Below are positions 33,735-41,370 of a DNA stretch of 64,000 bases, piece by piece; the first letter of the stretch is position 1; each line of letters begins with the position of its first letter. The DNA is from a bacterium (GTDB taxonomy: Bacteria > Armatimonadota > Zipacnadia > Zipacnadales > UBA11051), in contig JAJFUB010000074.1 of the NCBI GenBank assembly GCA_021372615.1, forward strand, positions 1 through 64,000, written 5' to 3'. The position numbers and the translations under genes are program-made. The notes under the pieces are model-generated. The model saw nothing but the letters and a program-made list of their open reading frames with translations. It was not told where the DNA came from and ran no database searches.

Positions 33735-35645
33735 ATGCCCCGCGCGTCGTTTGCTTTGCTGCTCGTCGTGATGGCGTCCCTGGCGCATGACGCGGGAGCG
33801 GCCACCGCACCGCGGTCCATCGGTCTCATCGTGGACGCCTCACCGACGACCCACCCGGTTGCCTTCATGCGCTTCGCCGATGCGCTGGTGGAGGCTCTCG
33901 CGGCCTCGCGCCAGTGGGAGCCGACGGTGCTGCACGCCGACAGCCCGGTCGTGCGGGTATCGGGCGCCACCTGGCCCCAGCCGACCCGAGACAACTGGAT
34001 GACCGTCGCCGACGCGCTGCAGACGCTGCTGCTCACGACCGAACTGGATGATCTGGTGGTGCTGCGCCCCATCCCGGCGGCCACCAACGACCTGGAGGTC
34101 TTCTGGCTGCGGCAGGGCGAGAAGGAAGTCCGCCGCCTACACCTGTCCGAGCCGGGGGCCGGCGATCAGGCCTATGCGGCGCTGTCGCGGAAGCTCTTGG
34201 CGCAACTGGACCAGGGCACGCAGAGTGCGCCGCTGGCCGAGCGCTTCGCGCTCGTGCCACCGTCCACGCCCGCCACTCCGGCGGCTCCACCCGCCACTGC
34301 TCCGACTGCGCCAGCCTCGTCGTCCGCGCCGGCCACGGGAGCGGCCGTGGGGGTCGGCGGGCACGAGCCGCCGACGACCGTGGTGGCCGCCGCTCCCCCT
34401 GCGACGCCCGCTACACCTGCGACGGAGCTGACCAAGCCCGGGGCGACAGAGGCCCGACCGGGGGGCCAAGCCGCCAAGCCCGACGTGCCCGCCGCTCAGC
34501 CGGCGACCGAACCCGTGGGACCTCAGGCTCCGACGACACCGGCCACACCCGAGACGCCCGCCGTCCCAACAGGGCCGACGTCCCCGCCTGCCACGCCAAC
34601 CACCGCGCCGCCGGCAGCCGCGCCCGCCAAACCCGGAGAGCCCTCGACATTCCTGACTGCCGCGCAGAAGCTCATCCGTGAAGGCGACCTGCGCCGGGCG
34701 GAGGATCTGCTCGTCAAAGCGCAGGATGCCGGCGACTCGCGCGCCCAGGTGTATGCTCTGTGGGCCGAATTGGAGAAGGCGCGCCAGAACCCGATTGCCG
34801 AGCGCGCGTGGCTGCAGCGCGCCCTGGCTGAGGACGACAGTCTCACTGCGGCCCATCTGCGCCTGGCCGAGCTGCTGCGCCTGTCCGGCCTGTGGCGCAA
34901 GGCCGCCGAGGAGTACCAGACCGTCATCAAGCAGGACCCGGCCAACGTGTACGGCTACGTGGGCCTGTCAGCACTCTATGCCCGACAGTCGCAACCACGG
35001 CGCGCGGCCGAGATTCTCACCGAGGCGGTGCAGCATGTCGCGCCGGACCCGAGCCTCTACCTGCGCATCGGCGCTCTGCACGCGCAGCGCCAGGCCTGGG
35101 CGGAGGCGGAGAATGCGTACGACCGCGCCGTGCGCCTGACCCAGGGCGTCCAGCGCGCCGAGGCTCTCGACCAGCTCGGCGACCTGTACCTGCAGGCCGG
35201 GCGCGACCGCGAGGGCTTCATCTGTTACGCCGAGGCCTCCAAGCTGCGCGCCGGTGGGTCGTCCACCATGGCCGAGAAGCGCTATGATCAGATCATGCGG
35301 GCTGCTGACGCCGCCCTGCTCGATACCAGTACCCGCGCGCAGGCTGCTCTCGAGGCCTACCTGGCGGGCCAGAACGTCTACCGCGAGGAAGTCTGGGCGG
35401 CCTTCAACGACTTCCGGACGCAGGTACAGGAGATGTCCAGCTTCATCGGCAGCGTAGTGCCGCCGGCGACGGCCAAGAGTGCGCATCTGGAGCGCAAGCT
35501 GGCCTACAGCCTGGCTACCGAGGCCGCGCTGGCCGGGCTGGACTACATTGACCAGGGCGCGAGCAAGCGGCAGCGCCTGGACGACTACCGCCGCCTGGTG
35601 GGTGAGGCGCTCACCACCATCCGGGGCCTCCAGCGCCCGGCCTAG
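33735..35645 (+). CDS. Exported TPR-repeat protein with Pro/Ala-rich linker
   Basis: The 636-residue protein has a signal peptide (FALLLVVMASLAHDAGA), an alpha/beta region (~28-170, IGLIVDASPTTHPVAFMRFADALVEAL) that may be a small ligand- or nucleotide-like fold, a Pro/Ala/Thr-rich linker (~175-305), then at least five TPR units (~310-530: AAQKLIREGDLRRAEDLLVKAQ; LRLAELLRLSGLWRKAAEEYQTVIKQDPANV; LYLQAGRDREGFICY), and a C-terminal helical cap. It is a periplasmic scaffold, 4 nt downstream of the zinc-ribbon/TPR gene and coupled to it. A role in sensing or envelope complex assembly is inferred from the island only. Confidence 0.65.
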   Translation: MPRASFALLLVVMASLAHDAGAATAPRSIGLIVDASPTTHPVAFMRFADALVEALAASRQWEPTVLHADSPVVRVSGATWPQPTRDNWMTVADALQTLLLTTELDDLVVLRPIPAATNDLEVFWLRQGEKEVRRLHLSEPGAGDQAYAALSRKLLAQLDQGTQSAPLAERFALVPPSTPATPAAPPATAPTAPASSSAPATGAAVGVGGHEPPTTVVAAAPPATPATPATELTKPGATEARPGGQAAKPDVPAAQPATEPVGPQAPTTPATPETPAVPTGPTSPPATPTTAPPAAAPAKPGEPSTFLTAAQKLIREGDLRRAEDLLVKAQDAGDSRAQVYALWAELEKARQNPIAERAWLQRALAEDDSLTAAHLRLAELLRLSGLWRKAAEEYQTVIKQDPANVYGYVGLSALYARQSQPRRAAEILTEAVQHVAPDPSLYLRIGALHAQRQAWAEAENAYDRAVRLTQGVQRAEALDQLGDLYLQAGRDREGFICYAEASKLRAGGSSTMAEKRYDQIMRAADAALLDTSTRAQAALEAYLAGQNVYREEVWAAFNDFRTQVQEMSSFIGSVVPPATAKSAHLERKLAYSLATEAALAGLDYIDQGASKRQRLDDYRRLVGEALTTIRGLQRPA

Positions 35646-35696
35646 CCGCGTGGGCGCGGACGTCCCGGACGTGCCATACAGAAAGGACTGGCGGGG

Positions 35697-35921
35697 TTGG
35701 AGGCCGTGGGCCGAGTACTTCTGATTGCGGGCCTGAGCCTGGCGGTGGTGGGGATAGGACTGATCGTGCTGGCGCGGCTGGGCGTGTCGTGGCGGCCGCT
35801 GCCGGGCGACATCATGGTGCGGCGGCCGGGCCTGGTGATCGCCGTACCTCTGGGGACGATGCTGCTGCTGAGCCTCGTGCTCACGCTGGTACTGAACTTC
35901 ATCGCCTGGCTGCGGCGCTAG
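35697..35921 (+). CDS. DUF2905 small membrane protein
   Basis: The 74-residue protein has two membrane helices (VLLIAGLSLAVVGIGLIVLARLG and VIAVPLGTMLLLSLVLTLVLNF) joined by the DUF2905 loop LPGDIMVRRPG (usual Gly-Asp-Ile), so the family assignment is good; its function is unknown. TTG 35697 has AAAGGA 9 nt upstream; GTG 35706 is an alternative with too close a GGAGG. It is 51 nt after the TPR gene. Confidence 0.75.
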   Translation: MEAVGRVLLIAGLSLAVVGIGLIVLARLGVSWRPLPGDIMVRRPGLVIAVPLGTMLLLSLVLTLVLNFIAWLRR

Positions 35922-36002
35922 GGCAAGGGGCGGCGGCACAGGCAGCAGGGGGGCGTGGCACACATGCATCGCACTACCTGTGAAGACTGAGGGCACCGGA
36001 CC

Positions 36003-36533
36003 ATGTTGATGCACGAATGGCGCAAGTACCGAGACCGACAGATCAGCAAGGTGCTCAAGGAAGCGCGCGAGGCCGAGCCGGAAGGGGCGGCCGACGAGAC
36101 CACCGCGGGCGAGAACCTGGCGCCGGCGGCTGTCGCGCAGCCGACGGAGCGTAACGGCGCCACCCTCAAGTCCGGCGCGCCCAGGCCGAAGCAGATACTG
36201 GAGCGGCTGACGGCGGGCAATGACGAGGTGCGCGAGAAGCTGGAGGCGCTCGACCTCCGTCAGCAGGTGCTGCCGCTGGACATCGAGGCGGCGGCCGCGC
36301 CCCCCAAGCGCACGGGCCGCGTGACCGAAAGCCGCGAGGAACTGGTCCAGCGCCTCATGGACCCGGTACTCTCGCTGGAAGAGGCCGCGATCCTGCTGGA
36401 TGTCTGTCCCACGACGGTCCGGCGCTACACCAATCGGGGCGTGCTCAAATGCTATCGCACGCCGGGCAATCAGCGTCGCTTCCGCCTGTCGGAGATCATG
36501 AGCTTCATGGAGAGGCGCCAGCGGGGGAGCTAA
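36003..36533 (+). CDS. MerR/excisionase-type helix-turn-helix regulator
   Basis: In the 176 residues the N-terminal ~110 are charged and low-complexity (coiled or disordered: KVLKEAREAEPEGAADETT). The C-terminal ~55 form a MerR/HTH_17 DNA-binding domain: LSLEEAAILLDVCPTTVRRYTNRGVL followed by the wing GNQRRFRLSEIMSFMER. The typical wing motif (RRFR) is kept. No effector domain follows, so the sensor part may be the N-terminal tail or a partner. A position between the TPR scaffold and the response-regulator-like gene suggests it works in the same circuit. The start could also be the second ATG at 36009. Confidence 0.75.
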   Translation: MLMHEWRKYRDRQISKVLKEAREAEPEGAADETTAGENLAPAAVAQPTERNGATLKSGAPRPKQILERLTAGNDEVREKLEALDLRQQVLPLDIEAAAAPPKRTGRVTESREELVQRLMDPVLSLEEAAILLDVCPTTVRRYTNRGVLKCYRTPGNQRRFRLSEIMSFMERRQRGS

Positions 36534-36560
36534 CGACCTGATTGCCCGGCCCGGAGCGCC

Positions 36561-37250
36561 ATGGACAAACAGGTTCTGTTGATCGGCTGCATACCGAGCC
36601 TCGAACACGAACTGCGGGGGCACTGCGGTAACCGGCTGTTGGACTTCGTTGTCCTGCCGGACCTGCGCCATCCCACCTTCCTGGGCCTCCTGCACACCGC
36701 CGACGCGATTGTATTGCACCAGGGCGGCGCCCCTCGCGACCTCCCCAACGTCTGCGCCCACGTGCGCGGCCATACCCATCGGCCGCTGCTGGTGGTGCTA
36801 CACGATGCCTCGGAGGACGCCATCGCCGAGGTGCTGACGGCCGGCGCCGATGATGCGATGGCGGCCTCGACCTCCCCCCGTGAACTGCTGGCGCGCCTGC
36901 GCGCCCACCTGCGGCGCGACCAGGAGTACGCCAACGGTCATGTCCGCCCGGCCGTCGCAGTGGGAGAGCTGCTGCTGGACACCGCCCGGCACGAGGTGCA
37001 GGTGCGGGGCCGAGCGGTGGACCTGACGCCGCGCGAGTTCGACCTGCTCGAGCACCTGGCGCGCCACGCGGGACGAGCCGTGCGCCGGCAGGAGCTGCTG
37101 GAGGAGGTGTGGGGCTACAACAGCGAGATGACCACCCGCACGCTAGATGTGCATGTCGGCCGCCTACGCCAGAAGGTCGAGCACAACCCGCGCGAGCCGC
37201 AGATGATCGTGACCGTGCCGGGGGTGGGGTACAAGCTCAAGGGCGGCTAG
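36561..37250 (+). CDS. OmpR/PhoB-type regulator with a receiver lacking its phosphorylation site
   Basis: The 229-residue protein ends in a typical OmpR winged-helix domain (~128-227: LTPREFDLLEHLARHAGRAV, RQELLEEVWGY, TRTLDVHVGRLRQKVE, TVPGVGYKL). The N-terminal receiver fold is present in pattern (GADDAMAASTSPRELLARLRAHLRR aligns with the last strand-helix), but the acidic pocket is Gly-Cys (LLIGCI), the phospho-acceptor Asp is His53 (AIVLHQGGAP), the switch Thr/Ser is His (VVLHDAS) and the Lys is missing (Ala-Ala-Ser). It cannot be phosphorylated in the normal way; such atypical regulators are controlled by ligands or partners. It overlaps the convergent stalk-domain gene by 14 bp. Confidence 0.85.
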   Translation: MDKQVLLIGCIPSLEHELRGHCGNRLLDFVVLPDLRHPTFLGLLHTADAIVLHQGGAPRDLPNVCAHVRGHTHRPLLVVLHDASEDAIAEVLTAGADDAMAASTSPRELLARLRAHLRRDQEYANGHVRPAVAVGELLLDTARHEVQVRGRAVDLTPREFDLLEHLARHAGRAVRRQELLEEVWGYNSEMTTRTLDVHVGRLRQKVEHNPREPQMIVTVPGVGYKLKGG

Positions 37251-37764
37251 GAGCGGGGCTTTGGTCGGCCTGAGGGGTGTCGGTGACTGCCACCGTCCGT
37301 GTCGCGGCTTCCCAGCGGACGGCGCAACCCAGGGCCTCGCCGGCCAGCCGCAGGGGCAGATACGTCACGCCATCCACCAGCAGCGGCGGCACGGCGAGTT
37401 GCACCGGATTGCGGTTCACCTGCGCGACAGGCGTCCGCACCCACATCTCCACCAGGGACCCGGCGCGGCGCAGCTCGATCTTGCGCTCCGTCGGGTACCA
37501 CTGTATCTGCGCCCCGAGGGCCGCGCACACGTCGCGCATGGGCAGCAACAGGGCTCCCGCCCGCTGAACGACAGGATGCGTGGGGGCCAGCGGCCGTCCG
37601 TTGATCACGACCTTCGGGCCCTGCGCGAGCGCTGCGCCCGGTGCGAGCCAGGCGAGGACCAACAGTACAGCGAGGGCCTGGCGAAGCGGGGGACAGGGCC
37701 CTATGGCCCCGACTCTCGCTGCCCGGCCCTCGCCGCGACACGACTGTTGTTCACGTGACTTCAT
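37237..37764 (-). CDS. Copper-amine-oxidase-N-like (stalk domain) exported protein
   Basis: The 175-residue protein has a long basic N-terminus, a signal peptide (LAVLLVLAWLAPGAALA), and then the stalk domain: VVINGRPLAPTHPVVQRAGALLLPMRDVCAALGAQIQW, KIELRRAG, PPLLVDGVTYLPLRLAGEALGCAVRW. These are the two VNG...PLR repeats of the copper amine oxidase N-terminal domain, common in extracytoplasmic proteins of Firmicutes and Armatimonadota as a wall- or glycan-associated module without oxidase activity. No catalytic domain follows. It overlaps the thioredoxin gene by ATGA. Confidence 0.75.
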   Translation of the reverse strand: MKSREQQSCRGEGRAARVGAIGPCPPLRQALAVLLVLAWLAPGAALAQGPKVVINGRPLAPTHPVVQRAGALLLPMRDVCAALGAQIQWYPTERKIELRRAGSLVEMWVRTPVAQVNRNPVQLAVPPLLVDGVTYLPLRLAGEALGCAVRWEAATRTVAVTDTPQADQSPAPSRP

Positions 37765-38222
37765 GGCTTGTGCTTGCTCAGTAGCTCCAGCATCGCCGCG
37801 GCGTCCACGAACCCCACCGAGCGATCCCTCTCCTTGCCGCTCGCATCCAGGAACACGACGGTCGGTATGCCGGTTACGCCGAACTGCGCTGCGGTCTGCT
37901 GGTTGGCGTCCACGTCCAGCCGTACGGCAATGTACTTCCCCGCTGCCGCCACGACTTCCGTCTGGGGCCAGGTCTCCTCATCCATCAGGCGACACGGTCC
38001 GCACCAGGTGGCGAAGAAGTCCACAAGGATCGGCTTGTGCTGGGTCCGGGCTGCCTCAAGGGCCTCGGGCAGGGACGTGAGCCAGGCGATCTTGCCGGTG
38101 TCGGCGGCGGGCTCAGCCGTGGCCTGTCCCGCGCCGGAGTTACTGGGCCAACGTCCGACAGCGAGGGTGGCCAGCAGGATCGCTACAACGGCCACTACAA
38201 GTATGCTCTTCCACATGCGCAT
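37761..38222 (-). CDS. Membrane-anchored thioredoxin-like protein
   Basis: The 153-residue protein has an N-terminal membrane anchor or signal (residues 5-24, SILVVAVVAILLATLAVG), then a thioredoxin fold with FFATWCGPCRLMDEE (active-site Cys-Gly-Pro-Cys near 75-78), GVTGIPTVVFLD (cis-Pro) and a C-terminal helix. CGPC and the DUF255-like opening EALEAARTQHKPILVDF indicate a thiol reductase acting on the periplasmic side. AGGAG is 6 nt upstream of ATG 38222. It is in one operon with OsmC upstream and the stalk-domain protein downstream, a peroxide/thiol stress set. Confidence 0.85.
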   Translation of the reverse strand: MRMWKSILVVAVVAILLATLAVGRWPSNSGAGQATAEPAADTGKIAWLTSLPEALEAARTQHKPILVDFFATWCGPCRLMDEETWPQTEVVAAAGKYIAVRLDVDANQQTAAQFGVTGIPTVVFLDASGKERDRSVGFVDAAAMLELLSKHKP

Positions 38223-38242
38223 TCAGACTCCTGTTTCCGCCC

Positions 38243-38644
38243 CTACAAGACGACCTCTTCCACCTTGGCGCCATGAGCGAGGGTCTTGCCGACCTTGCAC
38301 AGCTCGAAGGCACTCTCGACGATCTTGCGCTGACGGGCGTCGAGCTGCTGTGGCATCGTGACCGCGGCGCGGAAGTTGTCCACACGCTTGCCGTCGTCCA
38401 CCAAGTCGGCGGTGACCTTGACTTCGAGACCCTCGTACGGAATGCCCTTGTTCAGGCAGGTGAGGGCGATGACCATGCCGAGGCAGTTGCCCAGGGAAGC
38501 CAGGAGGCTCTCGGGGGGCAGCATGCCCTCATCTTCGCCGCCCATGGCAGGAGGCACGTCACAGTAGGACTGATGTCCGCGGGCCTCGCCACAAAAACGC
38601 GTCTTGCCCACATTGCGGCACGTCACTTCAAGGCTACCAGTCAT
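38243..38644 (-). CDS. OsmC-family peroxiredoxin
   Basis: The 133-residue protein has the OsmC/YhfA pattern: PPESLLASLGNCLGM with peroxidatic Cys54, KVTADLVDDGKRVDNFR and the resolving Cys (FELCKVGKTLAHG). These enzymes reduce organic hydroperoxides in the cytoplasm. It is the first gene of the minus-strand operon with thioredoxin and stalk protein, behind a perfect promoter. The downstream thioredoxin has a membrane anchor, so it is not an obvious direct reductant. Confidence 0.88.
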   Translation of the reverse strand: MTGSLEVTCRNVGKTRFCGEARGHQSYCDVPPAMGGEDEGMLPPESLLASLGNCLGMVIALTCLNKGIPYEGLEVKVTADLVDDGKRVDNFRAAVTMPQQLDARQRKIVESAFELCKVGKTLAHGAKVEEVVL

Positions 38645-38690
38645 GGTCGTTCTCTCCCGTCTTTATTGTCGTATTCTCGATAACACTTGA

Positions 38691-38718
38691 ATTATAGCCA
38701 GATCATCTTGTTTGTCAA
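38691..38718 (-). promoter_or_regulatory. Perfect consensus sigma-70 promoter for the osmC operon
   Basis: On the minus strand: TTGACA (38718-38713), 16-nt spacer, TATAAT (38696-38691), about 46 nt before the ATG at 38644. It is an AT-rich island in a GC-rich genome and faces the rodA promoter. Confidence 0.85.
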
Positions 38719-38779
38719 GGGGGTTCTTTGCCCGTCCGGCTACCAGCGCCTCCGGGCTCGCCCGCCACCCAGCCATCTG

Positions 38780-38788
38780 TGGTATAAT
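38780..38788 (+). promoter_or_regulatory. Extended -10 promoter of the rodA-like gene
   Basis: TGG directly precedes TATAAT (38783-38788). No -35 match lies 16-18 nt upstream, as expected for extended -10 promoters. Leader to TTG 38819 is about 25 nt. Confidence 0.7.
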
Positions 38789-38818
38789 GATTGGCGTTGT
38801 TGCGAGAGGAGGTCTCAG

Positions 38819-39916
38819 TTGCCCCGGAAGCTCACCCAGCGGTTGGACTGGACGCTGTTGCTGGCCGTCCTGCTGCTTGTCGCCGTCGGGTGCCTGATGA
38901 TCTACAGTTCCACCCGGGCGGAGCAGGGCGCGCGCAAGCTCATGCTGCAGTTGGTGTGGTTGGCGCTGGGGCTGGTCATTCTGGCCTCGGTCACGGTGGT
39001 GGACTACAACCGCCTGGTGAACCTCGCTGTCCCCTTCCTCGGCTTCTGTGGCTTCCTGCTGATCGTGGTGCTCTTCACCGGCCACCTGGTCAAGGGGGCC
39101 GAGCGCTGGATCCCCCTCGGGCCCCTGAATATCCAGCCCTCCGAGTTGCTCAAGCTCGCCCTGATCCTGTTCCTGGGGGGCTTCCTGGCCAGCCGCGAGG
39201 AGGAGGCCCATGACTTCGGTCTGGTGTTGACCTCCCTGGCCTACGTGGGGGCGCCGACGCTGCTCGTGCTGGCCCAGCCAGACCTGGGCACACCGGTGTT
39301 GATCTTCCTGGTGTGGCTGGCCATGCTGTTTGTGGCCGGGGCGCGGGTGCTGCAACTGGGGGCCATCGCCTTTGCGTTCATCATGCTGTTCACGGCCGCC
39401 TGGGGGCTGAACATCATCCGCCCGCACCAGAAGCAGCGCCTGACCGCGTTCATCAACCCGGACGCGGACCCGCACGGGCAGGGCTGGCAACTCAAGCAGT
39501 CGCTCATCGCCGTTGGCTCCGGGCACCTGCTCGGCCAGGGCGTCTTCAAGGGCACTCAGAGCCGGCTGCAGTTTGTGCCCGACCAGGAGACGGACTTCAT
39601 CTTCACGGTCATCGGTGAGGAGTTGGGCTTCGTGGGGTCGGTCGCAGTGCTGGCGCTGTTCGGGCTGGTTCTGTATCGGGCCGTGAGCATCGCGGCGGAG
39701 GCCAAGGACACCAGCGGCCGGCTGATTGCCAGCGGCGTAGCCGCGATGCTGCTGGTCCACATCGTCGTCAATGTCGGCATGGCGCTGGGCATGATGCCCG
39801 TGAAGGGCATGCCCTTGCCGTTTGTGAGCTACGGCGGCAGTAACATGCTGACGATGATGGCGGCGGCCGGACTGCTGCAGAGCGTGTACATCCACCGCCA
39901 GAAGATCACCTTCTGA
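38819..39916 (+). CDS. rodA: Rod-shape SEDS peptidoglycan polymerase (RodA type)
   Basis: TTG 38819 is chosen because GGAGG lies 6-7 nt upstream and the TATAAT box at 38783 would be inside a longer frame. The 365-residue protein has ten membrane helices and the SEDS hallmarks: MIYSSTR, RWIPLGPLNIQPSELLKL, QPDLGTP, the long loop INPDADPHGQGWQLKQSLIAVGSG...GQG with FVPDQETDFIF and the terminal GMMPVKGMPLPFVSYGGSN. SEDS proteins polymerise lipid II with a class B PBP. The loop DPHGQGWQ and PVKGMPLPFVSYGGS favour RodA over FtsW. No mreBCD or pbp2 gene is near. Confidence 0.88.
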   Translation: MPRKLTQRLDWTLLLAVLLLVAVGCLMIYSSTRAEQGARKLMLQLVWLALGLVILASVTVVDYNRLVNLAVPFLGFCGFLLIVVLFTGHLVKGAERWIPLGPLNIQPSELLKLALILFLGGFLASREEEAHDFGLVLTSLAYVGAPTLLVLAQPDLGTPVLIFLVWLAMLFVAGARVLQLGAIAFAFIMLFTAAWGLNIIRPHQKQRLTAFINPDADPHGQGWQLKQSLIAVGSGHLLGQGVFKGTQSRLQFVPDQETDFIFTVIGEELGFVGSVAVLALFGLVLYRAVSIAAEAKDTSGRLIASGVAAMLLVHIVVNVGMALGMMPVKGMPLPFVSYGGSNMLTMMAAAGLLQSVYIHRQKITF

Positions 39917-40020
39917 TCGCTACCGGCGACCAGGGAGCGTCGGCGGCGGGAGGCGAGGCCCCGGCGCGAGACGTTCGTACCTCATGTCGAAGCCAACTCC
40001 ACCGAGATCGCGTGCGATTG

Positions 40021-40896
40021 ATGGCAACAGAGTCACCCGAGCGCGTCCCCTCGCTCCGGCAGCGGCGACGCCGACCGGGGCATGTGCTGTTGCTGCTGTT
40101 GCCGGTCGCCATCCTGGCGCTCCCGGCGCAGGAGGCCCAACGCTTGCAGATCACCACACCGGTTGTGCGTGTACCGGGACTGCCACCGGAGTTCGCCGGG
40201 CTGCGCCTGGCACTCCTGGCCGACATCCACCGCGGGCCGTTCATGTCCGAGCGGCGCGTGGTGCGACTCGTGCACAGGACCAACGAGCAGAAGCCCGATG
40301 TCGTCGCCCTCGGCGGGGACTATGTGCACCGCAACCGCAAGTATATCCCCTCGGTATGGAAGGACCTGGGCGGGCTTCACGCCCCGCTGGGCGTGTATGC
40401 CGTCCTGGGCAACCACGACCACTGGGAGGGCGCCGAACTCACCGCGAAGGCCATGGCCCATGCCCACATCACGAACCTGACCAACCGCAGCGTGCGCCTG
40501 CAGCGGGGCAAGCACTCCCTCGTCATCGCGGGCCTGGATGACCCGTGGGCGGGGCGCCCGGACCTGCCGGCGGCGCTGGCGGGTGTTGGGCCCCGCGAGG
40601 TTGCCATCGTCATCTGTCACAATCCCGACTACGTCGAGCAGGCCCACGACCCGCGGGTGAAGCTGTGGCTGACGGGGCACACGCACGGTGGGCAGGTCTG
40701 CCTGCCGGGTGGTCGGCCCCTCGTCAACATCTCCCGCTGCGGCTATGTCAGCGGCCTGAGGCAGCTTCAGGGGACGCAAGTCTACACGACGCGCGGGGTC
40801 GGCACGGTGGCGCCGCCGGTGCGCTGGAACTGCCCGGCCGAGTTGCCGGTCATAGAGCTGCAGCCCGCGACGCCGCACGCGAAGGCTGGTGAGTAG
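40021..40896 (+). CDS. Metallophosphoesterase, YkuE/LpxG-like
   Basis: The 291-residue protein has one N-terminal hydrophobic helix (HVLLLLLPVAILALP) and then the calcineurin-like motifs: LADIHRG, GGDYVHRN, GNHDHWEG, CHNP and GHTHGGQV. Order and spacing match membrane-associated phosphoesterases of the YkuE/YaeI/LpxG type, which act on UDP-diacylglucosamine or other phospholipid headgroups at the inner membrane. GTG 40012 would add three residues. The NUDIX gene begins directly after the stop codon. Confidence 0.85.
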   Translation: MATESPERVPSLRQRRRRPGHVLLLLLPVAILALPAQEAQRLQITTPVVRVPGLPPEFAGLRLALLADIHRGPFMSERRVVRLVHRTNEQKPDVVALGGDYVHRNRKYIPSVWKDLGGLHAPLGVYAVLGNHDHWEGAELTAKAMAHAHITNLTNRSVRLQRGKHSLVIAGLDDPWAGRPDLPAALAGVGPREVAIVICHNPDYVEQAHDPRVKLWLTGHTHGGQVCLPGGRPLVNISRCGYVSGLRQLQGTQVYTTRGVGTVAPPVRWNCPAELPVIELQPATPHAKAGE

Positions 40897-41370
40897 ATGC
40901 GCGTCCGAGTAGCCGCCATCGTCGTGCATGAGGGCCGTGTCCTGCTGGTCTCCACCAAGCGCGGGAAGCCGGGCTATCTCGTCCCGCCCGGTGGGGGGGT
41001 GGAGGAGGGCGAGGGGCTGGCGGAGGCGGTGGAGCGCGAGGTGCGCGAAGAGGCGGGGCTGGTGGTGCGAGCGGGCAAGCTGCTGGCATACCGCGAGCTG
41101 CAGATGAGCCGGGGCCTGGCGCTGGAGCTGTACCTGAGCGCGTGGCTCGACCCCGGCGAGGCCCCTCCCGACGAGCCGGCGGAGGAGCGAGACGTCCTGT
41201 GGGTGGCACTGGACGAGCTGCCCGGCCTGCCGCACTTCCCGGAGCAACTGGCCGAGCTGGCGTGCCTCTCCGCGTCCGGTGAGGGCGGGGCGCTGTTCCT
41301 GGGAACAGCCGATCTGCGGGCGGTCGTCGAGGCGTCAAACATGACGAAGAGGGAAGCGAACGGTGAGTAA
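40897..41370 (+). CDS. NUDIX hydrolase
   Basis: The 157-residue protein shows the Nudix box GGVEEGEGLAEAVEREVREE followed by AGL, i.e. G-x5-E-x7-R-E-x2-E-E-x-G-L near 33-56, and a VLLVSTKRG beta strand before it. It cleaves nucleoside diphosphates linked to another group; the substrate cannot be predicted from the box. It begins right after the TAG of the phosphoesterase gene and its end overlaps the next gene by 8 nt. Confidence 0.9.
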   Translation: MRVRVAAIVVHEGRVLLVSTKRGKPGYLVPPGGGVEEGEGLAEAVEREVREEAGLVVRAGKLLAYRELQMSRGLALELYLSAWLDPGEAPPDEPAEERDVLWVALDELPGLPHFPEQLAELACLSASGEGGALFLGTADLRAVVEASNMTKREANGE

